From: an uncultured Anaerolineaceae bacterium
Lineage (GTDB): Bacteria; Chloroflexota; Anaerolineae; Anaerolineales; Anaerolineaceae
DNA length: 5,036 nucleotides
NCBI GenBank assembly: GCA_937894825.1
Contig: CALCQT010000048.1
Coordinates: forward strand, 1-5,036
Direction of reading: 5' to 3'
The notes beneath the pieces were generated by a model. That model was not told the DNA's origin. It ran no database searches and worked only from the letters and a program-made list of their open reading frames with translations. This document shows, in pieces, positions 1 to 5,036 of the stretch. Made by a program: the position numbers and the translations under genes. Numbering within the stretch: the stretch's first letter is position 1; each line of letters starts with the position of its first letter.

Positions 1-293
1 GCAGTGGGGATGGAGACGCGCAGTGTGTTCAGAATGTTGACGCCAAAATTCTGAAAACTGGGATTGGCGGGGTCAAAGAGCTCCCGGAAAGCATCCAGCC
101 GCAGTTCGCTCGGAATGTAGACGGGATGACGGCCGCCGATCTCGGCTTTGGTTTTAAAAGACGAGCTTACCATCCAGTAAAAAGGAAAGAGAATACTGGT
201 CAGGATGAAAATCATTAAAGCCGAGAATAAAAACCGCTTCCAATTAATCCAGGCCGCCAGATGACCGATGAAGTTTTTATTTTCGTGTTTCAT
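1..293 (-). CDS. ABC sugar transporter permease, MalG-like second subunit (3' end outside window)
   Basis: This is the N-terminal 97 residues of a CUT1-type carbohydrate ABC permease, the inner-membrane partner of the permease encoded just upstream. It starts at ATG 293-291, which overlaps the TGA stop of the upstream gene as ATGA, so the two are very likely translationally coupled. The protein opens MKHENKNFIGHLAAWINWKR, followed by a hydrophobic first membrane segment at about residues 21-41. Next comes the segment VSSSFKTKAEI at 42-52, which fits the conserved (S)SFK start of the periplasmic loop in MalG-like permeases. A loop with P-rich and aromatic residues follows, and the sequence reaches the likely start of TM2 (NTLRVSIPT) at the window edge. 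The EAA loop that docks the ATPase lies beyond the window. The frame is open throughout. The family call is firm; the sugar is unknown. Confidence 0.9.
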   Translation of the reverse strand, partial: MKHENKNFIGHLAAWINWKRFLFSALMIFILTSILFPFYWMVSSSFKTKAEIGGRHPVYIPSELRLDAFRELFDPANPSFQNFGVNILNTLRVSIPT

Positions 294-1234
294 GATGCGT
301 TCTCAACTTTCTTCATTACCAGCCTGACGTAGATGAACATGAACACCGCCAGGAACAAAAGGAGAATCATTGCCGTTGCCGCGCCGCGTCCGAAGTCGTA
401 TAAGCGGAAACTGAATTCATAGGTCAGTACCGGCAGGACTTTTGTGCCGAACCCGCCGCCCGTATAGAGGAAGATATCGTCGAATTTGTTAAAGGTCCAC
501 ATCAGGCGCAGCAGAAAGACCGCCCCCAGCACGTATCGGAGTTCGGGCAGGGTGATATGGATAAATTGCCGGATGGTGTTGGCGCCGTCAATTTTTGCCG
601 CTTCATAAAGCGCGCCGTCAATAGCCTGCAGGCGGGATAAGATCATCAGCATGGCAAACGGAAAATAACGCCAGGCGTCGAGCAGGATAACGAGCAGCAG
701 CGCCAGGCCGCGGGTTGCCAGATAGGCTTTGGGCGTATCGATGACATTCAGTCGGAGCAGGATGTCATTCAGCACACCGGATTCTCTCGGGTCCAGAATC
801 CAGCGCCAGACGAAAGCAATGCTGACAATCGGGGCGACGTAAGGAAAAAGAAAAATTGCTCTGGCGATGCCGCGTCCTTTAAACGGACGGTTCAACAGCA
901 ACGAGGCAATGAGTCCAAAAATGATGGCGAGTGAGGTGGCGGAAAAGGCGTAAACCACAGTGGTCAGCGCCGCTCCCCAATTATTTGGCCCCTGAAATTT
1001 GAATGCATAATCGTTGATAACTTTTTTGTAGTTTTCGAAACCAACAAAGGGTGCATGAAATACATCGCCCAGGTTTTTCAGACTGACGTCATGGAAACTG
1101 ACCCAGATACTGAATATGGCGGGAAAAACAATCAGGCTGAACACAATCAATGCTGTCGGCGAAATCAATGCCCAAGCCAGGCGTGTTTCCCGGCTTTGCA
1201 GCGAGCGTGTTTTCTTTTTTGAGAGAAGAGACAT
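290..1234 (-). CDS. ABC sugar transporter permease, MalF/UgpA-like first subunit
   Basis: This is a complete 314-residue integral membrane permease of the carbohydrate CUT1 family; it forms the translocation pore with the next gene's product. Six hydrophobic segments are visible at about residues 19-44, 90-114, 124-147, 174-198, 232-248 and 284-306. The cytoplasmic EAA loop, the docking site for the ATP-binding subunit, is clear at 211-230 (EAAKIDGANTIRQFIHITLP, with the E-A-A, G and LP positions present). The N-terminus is short and basic (SKKKTR), as in UgpA/LacF-type subunits rather than long E. coli MalF. The start is ATG 1234-1232, with AAGGAG five bases upstream. It follows the binding-protein gene after 97 bases holding a hairpin and overlaps the next permease by 4 bases. 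No ATPase gene is visible, which is usual for CUT1 operons that share one MsmK/UgpC-type ATPase. Substrate unknown. Confidence 0.95.
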   Translation of the reverse strand: MSLLSKKKTRSLQSRETRLAWALISPTALIVFSLIVFPAIFSIWVSFHDVSLKNLGDVFHAPFVGFENYKKVINDYAFKFQGPNNWGAALTTVVYAFSATSLAIIFGLIASLLLNRPFKGRGIARAIFLFPYVAPIVSIAFVWRWILDPRESGVLNDILLRLNVIDTPKAYLATRGLALLLVILLDAWRYFPFAMLMILSRLQAIDGALYEAAKIDGANTIRQFIHITLPELRYVLGAVFLLRLMWTFNKFDDIFLYTGGGFGTKVLPVLTYEFSFRLYDFGRGAATAMILLLFLAVFMFIYVRLVMKKVENAS

Positions 1235-1286
1235 GATGACTCCTTTCAGGAATGCGAAATGCAGGAGCTTTAAGGTGTGATGAAAG

Positions 1287-1313
1287 GGGGATCCCGGGTG
1301 ATCGGGACTCCCC
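1287..1313 (-). terminator. Intercistronic hairpin between binding-protein and permease genes
   Basis: The arms GGGGATCCCG (1287-1296) and CGGGACTCCCC (1303-1313) pair over 10 base pairs with one bulged base and a 6-nt loop. On the minus strand the hairpin is followed by CTTTCAT, not a real U-tract, so it is a poor intrinsic terminator. It begins about 19 bases past the binding-protein stop. A stable hairpin here is typical of importer operons, where it protects the binding-protein mRNA or partly attenuates read-through so that the binding protein outnumbers the permeases. The structure is seen; the role is inferred. Confidence 0.5.
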
Positions 1314-1331
1314 TTGTTTCATTTCATTCGT

Positions 1332-2670
1332 TTATCGGCTTCGTTCCGCATGTAGCGCTTCAACCTGTTCCTGCAGCCATTCGGCAGCGCTTTCCGGCGT
1401 CATGATCCCTTCAAGCGCGATATTGCTGATTGCCTCTGAGGTAAGCAGACGTCCTTCAATGTCTCCGACGACGGCTCGTTCAACGGCGTCATAATCCGGG
1501 CGGAACAGCCATCTCTGCATGGTTTCGTAGCCGTTCGCGACCTGCGTGATGGTGTCCTCAGCATAATAGTCGAAGTATTCGCTCAATCCGCGCCATCCGT
1601 CAATTGCGCTCTTCAGTACCGGAACTTTCCCCATTGGGGCCAGCGCCAGGATTTGCAGATAGTTGTCACCGGTCAGGTAATATTTCCTGTGCAATCGGAT
1701 CCGCGTCTTTCGTAATCGCCAGCGTGACCAACTGGCCGTAAGTGGCCGCGCCGTTGTTCCCTTCCATTACCGGAGCAAAACCGGATTTTTGCGGGAGATT
1801 TTCAATGACGGCAATGTTTCCGCCATCATCCGTGCCGGAACCTTCAACCAGGTCGTCCATAATGTAGGTACTGTAGAACATCAGGCCGGATTGTCCAAGC
1901 TCATAGGACTCCCGCGCCCCGCGCCAATAATGCGGACCAGGCATTGCACAGCGCTGCAGATCGGTGTAAAAACGCAGCGCTTCGATCATTTCCGGCGTGT
2001 TCATGGTGACGTTTCCTTCACCATCGAACGGCCAGGCATTGTTGGAAATGGCAACCTGTTCAAAGATCTGGTGCGGATAATTCTGCCCGGGATCGGTGCC
2101 GAGACCAATTGCGTAGAGCAGATCTTCGGCTCCCGGCAGCGCGTCACAGGCCGCATTGATGTCGTCCCAGGTGATCGGCGGGTTCAGACCGAGCGTTTCA
2201 AAAATATCCGAGCGGTACCAGAGGGCCTGGATCCATCCGTCAAAGGGGATGGCGGCAAATTTTCCGCTTTCCGGATCCGTGACCATTGCCAAAGGGCCGG
2301 CCTGGAAATCGTCAATGCCAATGCTTTCGATCGTTGCCTGCGCGGCATCCAGATTCAGGATTTCATCAGCCGTGAACGAGGAAACCCGCTCGACGCCCAT
2401 TCGGATAATATCCGGCAGTTTGTTCGCTGCCTGTGCGGCGGCGATCCTTTGCGCAATGCTGGCTTCGTCGATCGGAACAATCAGCAGCTCAACTTCCGGG
2501 TTCTCTTCCATGAATGCCTTGGCGATGGCTTCATAGGCCAGGACACGGTCTTCTTCATTATCGGTGGTCCAGAATTCAATCACGGTTTTTTGCTGTGCCG
2601 AAACTGTGCTCACCGAGAGCACCAGGCCAGCCAGCAGGACAACAAGCAAGATTAATGTATACTTTTTCAT
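1332..2670 (-). pseudogene. ABC sugar-binding protein, frameshifted near its C-terminal third
   Basis: This is an extracellular solute-binding protein of the MalE/UgpB-like family 1, which captures sugar for the two permeases downstream. A signal peptide (MKKYTLILLVVLLAGL...) has a good signal peptidase I site after VSA at residues 23-25. There is no lipobox cysteine, so it would be a soluble secreted or periplasmic protein. The mature part starts with the typical strand VIEFWTT. It contains the pocket-type segments FAAIPFDGWIQALWYRSDIF and GLNPPITWDDI and the late motif LAPMGKVPVLKSAIDGW. The reading frame breaks at about 1683 (residue 329). The first frame runs five codons past it to a stop at 1666; the second continues cleanly to TAA 1332-1334. 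Removing one A restores a 445-residue protein, normal for the family. I place the start at ATG 2670, not ATG 2682, because of the ribosome-binding site. It could be a real null allele or a sequence error. Confidence 0.88.
1676..1690 (-). other. Frameshift site in the binding-protein gene
   Basis: On the minus strand the 5' frame reads ...A-Q-E then I-L-P-D-R-stop. The frame one base later reads Y-Y-L-T-G-D-N-Y-L-Q and stays open to the family-like C-terminus. The switch falls in GAAATATTAC, where one extra A (1683) or the loss of 2, 5 or 8 bases would explain it. There is no heptanucleotide slippery site or downstream stem here, so programmed frameshifting is unlikely. Confidence 0.8.
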
Positions 2671-2682
2671 TTTCTTCTCCAT
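2668..2682 (-). promoter_or_regulatory. Ribosome-binding site that decides the binding-protein start
   Basis: The minus strand reads ATGGAGAAGAAAATG. The GGAG inside the upstream ATG (2682) lies six bases before the second, in-frame ATG (2670-2668). The bases before ATG 2682 are A/T-rich, with no Shine-Dalgarno. Starting at 2670 also gives a clean MKKYTL signal-peptide N-terminus. The upstream ATG is therefore part of the ribosome-binding site rather than the start. Confidence 0.75.
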
Positions 2683-2772
2683 TCTTTTTCTATTTTTAGG
2701 AGCGGATCAAGGCCCGCAATTCACAACAATCCCAATATTGTTTCGGTCAGTTTCCTCCTTTCCTGTATTTGG
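2671..2772 (-). other. Spacer between regulator and binding-protein genes, with an orphan Shine-Dalgarno
   Basis: This 102-base gap contains a near-perfect Shine-Dalgarno (AAGGAGG on the minus strand, 2760-2754) with no properly spaced gene behind it. The only reading is a CTG-started 9-codon frame ending at TGA 2723-2721, with a spacing of just three bases. There is an inverted repeat AACAAT-6-ATTGTT at 2725-2742. I see no convincing sigma-70 promoter, so the binding-protein gene may be read from the regulator promoter or from a promoter I cannot recognise. Confidence 0.4.
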
Positions 2773-3851
2773 TTACGGAACGGGAATTGGTCCAGGTTTT
2801 GTTTGATTCGGGATGGCTTTCAGGTTTGAATGGGTGACATCGCCGGTGGATTGCCGGATCATTAATGAGGGTTCCAGCAGAATATGCTGCTGACCGGCAG
2901 TCTCCTTTTTCAATTGGCTGATCAACATTTCGCATAGCATGCCGCCGATTTGATAAATGGGCTGATTGATCGTTGTCAGAGAGGGGTGCGAAGTTTCCGC
3001 CATCGGGATGTCATCGAAGCCGGTGATGGAAACATCCTTTCCCACCACCAGGTTTCGGGCTTGCGCCGCGCTGATCGCGCCCAGCGCCATTAGATCATTA
3101 CAGGCTGCGATGGCGGTCGGCGGATGGGGCATGTCCAGTAGCGCTCCGCCTAATTCATAGCCGCTCTTTTGGGTCAAATCTCCGGATTTGATGTAGGCGT
3201 CATTCAGCGGGACGCCCGCCTGGGCCAATCCGGCTCGTAAGCCATTAATGCGTTTCCCGGTAAATGCCAGATCGGGCGGCGGTGCAATACAGCCGACTGT
3301 TTTATGATTGAGTGCCGCTAAGTGTCCGGCGATTTTCTGCATGCCTACAAAACCGTCGATGTCCACATAGGAAAAATTTTCATCATCGCCGTCGGTCTGC
3401 CCGAATGCTGTGAAGGGAAAACCACGCTCCAGGAGCAATTCAATGCGGGCATCTTTTTTGCGCGTCCGGACAATGATGAAGCCGTCGACCCGGCCGCTGT
3501 CGACGATTTTCCCGTAGGATTCGGTTTCCTGCTCCCCCGGTGCTCGGGTTACGTCACCATCCTGGACGACGAAGGTGCCATCCAGGTTAGTATCCCTGCC
3601 AATAGCTCGCTGAAAAACGGATCGGAAAAACGCGGGCTGAAGGTTGGGAAGATCAGGCCAATGGTGTCGGTGCGTTGTTTCTGGAGCCGCTGCGCCAGCA
3701 GGTTGGGCGAGTAACCCATCTCGCGGGCAGTATCTATGATCAGCTGTTTTGTTTTGGGGCTGACGTCGTCATAGTCGTTGAGCGCCCGTGAAACCGTGGT
3801 GACAGACCGGTTAACTCTTTTTGCGATGTCATTAATCCGAACTTTGATCAC
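2773..3851 (-). pseudogene. LacI/GalR-family transcriptional regulator, frameshifted after residue 83
   Basis: This is a sugar-responsive repressor, the probable regulator of its own promoter and of the importer operon downstream. The start is GTG 3851-3849 with AGGAG seven bases upstream. A LacI-type helix-turn-helix occupies residues 6-25 (INDIAKRVNRSVTTVSRALN). The hinge helix lies at 48-60 (SPNLLAQRLQKQR), with the hinge leucine at position 56 as in LacI. The effector domain includes VDGFIIVRTRKKD, ERINGLR-like KRINGLRAGL, the TAIAACNDLMALGA segment, ITGFDDIPMAE and the C-terminal LEPSLMIRQSTG. A proline-rich tail follows. The first frame ends at a stop near 3549. From about 3600 onward the second frame is open through GRVDGF... 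to TAA 2773-2775. The restored protein would be about 359-362 residues, a little above the usual 330-345 because of the tail. It could be a pseudogene or a sequencing/assembly artefact. Confidence 0.9.
3593..3608 (-). other. Frameshift site in the LacI-type regulator, possible lost tandem-repeat copy
   Basis: The 5' frame reads F-F-S-E-L-L-A-G-I and then degenerates to a stop. The 3' frame reads A-I-G-R-D-T-N-L-D-G and continues open. Restoring one base would give S-E-L-x-G-R-D, too short compared with the family pattern SELLAGIGREAN that I recall. Doubling the 10 bases CTATTGGCAG (3605-3596) gives S-E-L-L-A-A-I-G-R-D-T-N, which fits the pattern exactly and restores the frame. Confidence 0.6.
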
Positions 3852-3871
3852 TTTCCCGCTCCTTTTGAGGT

Positions 3872-3887
3872 TCCAAAACGTTTTGGA
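3872..3887. promoter_or_regulatory. LacI-family operator, perfect 16-bp palindrome
   Basis: TCCAAAACGTTTTGGA is a perfect 16-bp palindrome with a central CpG, the classic shape of LacI/GalR-family operators (AAACGTTT core). It sits 20 bases upstream of the regulator's GTG and 8 bases downstream of the -10 box, so it should cover the transcription start and allow simple steric repression. The regulator's hinge leucine at residue 56 is the residue that inserts at the central CpG in LacI and PurR. Autoregulation is inferred. No second copy was found before the binding-protein gene. Confidence 0.8.
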
Positions 3888-3895
3888 TTTTTTTA

Positions 3896-3924
3896 AATGT
3901 ACTATTAAAAAAGGTGAAAGTCAA
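3896..3924 (-). promoter_or_regulatory. Sigma-70-type promoter of the LacI-type regulator
   Basis: On the minus strand, TTGACT (3924-3919, 5 of 6 to consensus) and TACATT (3901-3896, 4 of 6) are separated by exactly 17 bases. Transcription would begin at about 3889, at the edge of the palindromic operator, leaving a short leader of about 40 bases to the GTG start. The surroundings are A/T-rich. Confidence 0.7.
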
Positions 3925-4023
3925 TAGAATTGAAAAACTAAGCGATTGAAATGCGATTGGGGCATAAGTAGGACTTCGGACGCAGCTATTTTGGGGAAGA
4001 ATATTCTTTGCAACACGTGCATT
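3925..4023. other. Non-coding DNA between the regulator promoter and the MITE-like element
   Basis: I see no gene here. Two copies of GCGATTG start 11 bases apart (3942 and 3953), and there is a 12-bp palindrome AAGAATATTCTT at 3997-4008. Either could be a protein-binding site, but neither matches a site I can name. Confidence 0.35.
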
Positions 4024-4051
4024 TGTAGGGGCAACTTCGCGTAGCATGGTT
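4024..4051 (+). repeat. Left terminal inverted repeat of the MITE-like element
   Basis: 28 of 28 bases match the reverse complement of 4172-4199. The outer end is TGTAGGGGC and the inner end is GCATGGTT. Confidence 0.8.
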
Positions 4052-4055
4052 CCCT

Positions 4056-4072
4056 GTCCGCCACAGGCGGAC
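4056..4072. repeat. Short GC-rich palindrome inside the MITE-like element
   Basis: GTCCGCC-ACA-GGCGGAC forms a perfect 7-bp stem with a 3-nt loop. It resembles the REP-like short palindromes scattered in many bacterial intergenic regions. No T-run follows on either strand, so it is not a clear terminator. Confidence 0.6.
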
Positions 4073-4171
4073 GATTTTGCAGGACATTGTTCAGAATGCG
4101 CGGATTCAAATTTGCATAAGACGCGGTCGTTTACGTTGCACGTCGCGAAGTATGCGTGACGCGAACCGGGC

Positions 4172-4199
4172 AACCATGCTACGCGAAGTTGCCCCTACA
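4172..4199 (-). repeat. Right terminal inverted repeat of the MITE-like element
   Basis: Perfect 28-bp reverse complement of 4024-4051, ending outward in GCCCCTACA. Confidence 0.8.
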
Positions 4200-4221
4200 T
4201 TATTCATTTAATGCGAATGTA

Positions 4222-4262
4222 TTGACAGCAAAATACAAATATTTTTTGATAATGTGAAGGAG
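4222..4262 (+). promoter_or_regulatory. Orphan plus-strand promoter and Shine-Dalgarno with no gene behind it
   Basis: A perfect TTGACA (4222-4227) lies in A/T-rich DNA. Possible -10 boxes are TTTGAT at 17 bases (4245-4250) or the better GATAAT at 20 bases (4248-4253). AAGGAG follows at 4257-4262. The only start at a usable distance is TTG 4272, which gives a 6-codon frame ending at TAA. Beyond that the plus strand runs antisense to the phosphoesterase. It looks like the 5' end of a gene that is no longer here, or a chance promoter in A/T-rich DNA. Confidence 0.35.
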
Positions 4263-4298
4263 AAACTCAATTTGCGGCAGATGTGCCGGTAATTGCGG

Positions 4299-5036
4299 CT
4301 ACGAAATCTCCAGCACCTGCAGGGTCTGCTCGATTTCCGTGGCCGGATCGCCGTTTCGCCACTGGGTCTGGTAATTCAGGCAGGCGCAATAAAAAGTGGT
4401 GTTGCCCGACTGAACGGTATGGCGAAAATGCACATGTCCCATCACAGCGTAGCGCACACCGAAATGTTCCAGCAACTCGCCGTACTGCTTGCTGCCGAGA
4501 AAGGCGTTGAAATAATCCCATTGCGGCCAGCTTTCCGGCACAGTGAATTCTTTTCTGCCGATCATGTGGACCAGCGCGATCACCTGCTTGTCCCGCGCGG
4601 CCAGCAGGCGCTGCTCAAGATGTTCCATCATCATCTGATGAACTTCGAGGTCGGAACGCCCCCAATTCACGTGGACACTGTCCTGCCAGGTGCGTCCGTA
4701 TTGGGTCTTCTTTTCAAAATCGGCCTGGGAGAAGCGTGGATTGCCGAAGGAGTAGTCGTACCAGCCCGGCTCTCCGATCAGCACCCAATCCGCTTTCAGC
4801 GTGATTTGCTTGCCGGACAGGCAGGCCGGGGGGGCACGATACTGTTCCCAAATGCGCCAGGTCTCCGTTTCGCTTCCGTTGGCGCTCCAAAAATCGTGAT
4901 TGCCGGGAATAAAATAGACCGGGATCCCGCTGTCCTGCGAGAGCTTCGCGACAAAATCCGAAGACTGGTTTGCATCGTTGGAAATATCGCCCGCGATGGC
5001 CAGGCAGGAAAGTTCTTTGCGTTGCGCGGCTTCTGC
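4299..5036 (-). CDS. Calcineurin-like metallophosphoesterase (5' end outside window)
   Basis: This is the last 245 residues of a binuclear-metal phosphoesterase (Pfam Metallophos fold), a hydrolase of phosphate esters whose substrate cannot be told from the sequence. In order, the metal-binding motifs seen are GDIS (residues 16-19 of the fragment), GNHDFW (45-50), the histidine of ALVH (157) and GHVH (200-203). The first motif, DxH, must lie upstream of the window. The segment GEPGWYDYSF after GNHD, and the FLGSKQYGELLEHFGV stretch before GHVH, recall the subfamily of putative phosphoesterases modelled as TIGR03729; I could not test this. No signal peptide can be judged. The frame is open from the window edge to TAG 4301-4299, including across a C7 run at about 4830. 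It ends before the 447-base intergenic region, whose regulator has its own promoter, so it is probably a separate unit from the sugar importer. Confidence 0.9.
   Translation of the reverse strand, partial: AEAAQRKELSCLAIAGDISNDANQSSDFVAKLSQDSGIPVYFIPGNHDFWSANGSETETWRIWEQYRAPPACLSGKQITLKADWVLIGEPGWYDYSFGNPRFSQADFEKKTQYGRTWQDSVHVNWGRSDLEVHQMMMEHLEQRLLAARDKQVIALVHMIGRKEFTVPESWPQWDYFNAFLGSKQYGELLEHFGVRYAVMGHVHFRHTVQSGNTTFYCACLNYQTQWRNGDPATEIEQTLQVLEIS

Larger units (their letters stand above)
4024..4199. mobile_element. MITE-like non-autonomous element with 28-bp terminal inverted repeats
   Basis: Perfect 28-bp inverted repeats, beginning TGTAGGGGCAACTTCGCG on each strand, bound 120 bases of non-coding sequence. 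The similarity extends about 11 bases further inward with one gap and mismatches. The interior has no credible open reading frame, so there is no transposase. Its composition (CG-rich short words such as GCGAAG and GACGCG) contrasts with the A/T-rich flanks. A hairpin lies just inside the left end. Immediate flanks give only a possible TT duplication, so insertion is not proven. The size (176 bp), ends and lack of coding fit a miniature inverted-repeat element or a paired intergenic repeat. Family unknown. Confidence 0.6.

Noticed and set aside
1676..1690. Programmed ribosomal frameshift in the binding-protein gene
   Set aside because: No slippery heptamer, no internal Shine-Dalgarno and no stem downstream; this family is not known to use recoding.
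1789..2655. Long plus-strand open frame (288 codons) opposite the binding-protein gene
   Set aside because: It is antisense to a clear solute-binding protein, has no Shine-Dalgarno and its translation resembles no protein family; it is a shadow of the real gene.
2683..2735. Possible sigma-70 promoter for the binding-protein gene (TTGCGG with TAAAAA at about 16 bases)
   Set aside because: The -35 matches only 3 of 6 bases and the -10 is an A-run, so it is no better than chance in this A/T-rich stretch.
3322..3714. Plus-strand open frame spanning the regulator frameshift
   Set aside because: It runs antisense to the LacI-type gene and has a low-complexity, family-free translation. The minus-strand halves carry unmistakable regulator motifs.
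3997..4008. 12-bp palindrome AAGAATATTCTT
   Set aside because: Perfect but short and A/T-rich; it matches no operator I can name and stands alone.
3832..4173. Minus-strand open frames across the intergenic region (also 3921-4109)
   Set aside because: They run through the inverted-repeat element and the promoter/operator, lack a ribosome-binding site and give cysteine/serine-rich, unfamiliar translations.
4024..4199. CRISPR or tandem-repeat array
   Set aside because: The repeats are two inverted copies only, not regularly spaced direct repeats.
4269..4299. Small hairpin CGGCA-GATG-TGCCG after the phosphoesterase as a terminator
   Set aside because: Only a 5-bp stem and no U-tract on the minus strand, so it does not qualify as an intrinsic terminator.
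4283..4510. Plus-strand frame behind the orphan promoter
   Set aside because: Its GTG is 20 bases past the Shine-Dalgarno and its arginine-rich translation is antisense to the conserved GHVH end of the phosphoesterase.

Overview
The window looks like a piece of a heterotrophic bacterial chromosome of roughly 50-55% GC. It carries most of a carbohydrate-uptake locus of the CUT1 ABC type, and every gene I can support lies on the minus strand. The order (LacI-type regulator, solute-binding protein, two permeases, no ATPase beside them) and the protein style recall Anaerolineae/Chloroflexota genomes. That assignment rests on recalled resemblance only and is moderate to weak.

Layout, read in the direction of transcription (right to left): 5036-4299 is the C-terminal 245 residues of a calcineurin-like metallophosphoesterase. 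4298-3852 is a 447-base intergenic region. It holds an orphan plus-strand promoter and Shine-Dalgarno, a 176-bp MITE-like element with perfect 28-bp terminal inverted repeats (4024-4199), and a well-formed minus-strand promoter followed directly by a perfect 16-bp palindromic operator. 3851-2773 is a LacI/GalR-family regulator broken by a frameshift. 2772-2671 is a short spacer. 2670-1332 is the sugar-binding protein, also frameshifted. 1331-1235 is a spacer with a strong hairpin. 1234-290 is the intact first permease. 293-1 is the start of the second permease, overlapping the first by ATGA and running off the window.

Together the genes would form a regulated sugar importer. The secreted binding protein captures the substrate and the two permeases make the membrane channel; a shared ATPase encoded elsewhere would power it. 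The LacI-type protein would repress its own promoter, and possibly the operon, through the operator at 3872-3887. The sugar cannot be named from the sequence.

The main oddity is that the regulator and the binding protein are both frameshifted while the visible permease sequence is clean. The regulator break is neatly explained by loss of one copy of a 10-bp tandem repeat. Decay and metagenome/assembly error are both possible. I found no evidence of a new defence, CRISPR or other undescribed system; the most distinctive non-coding feature is the MITE-like inverted-repeat element.
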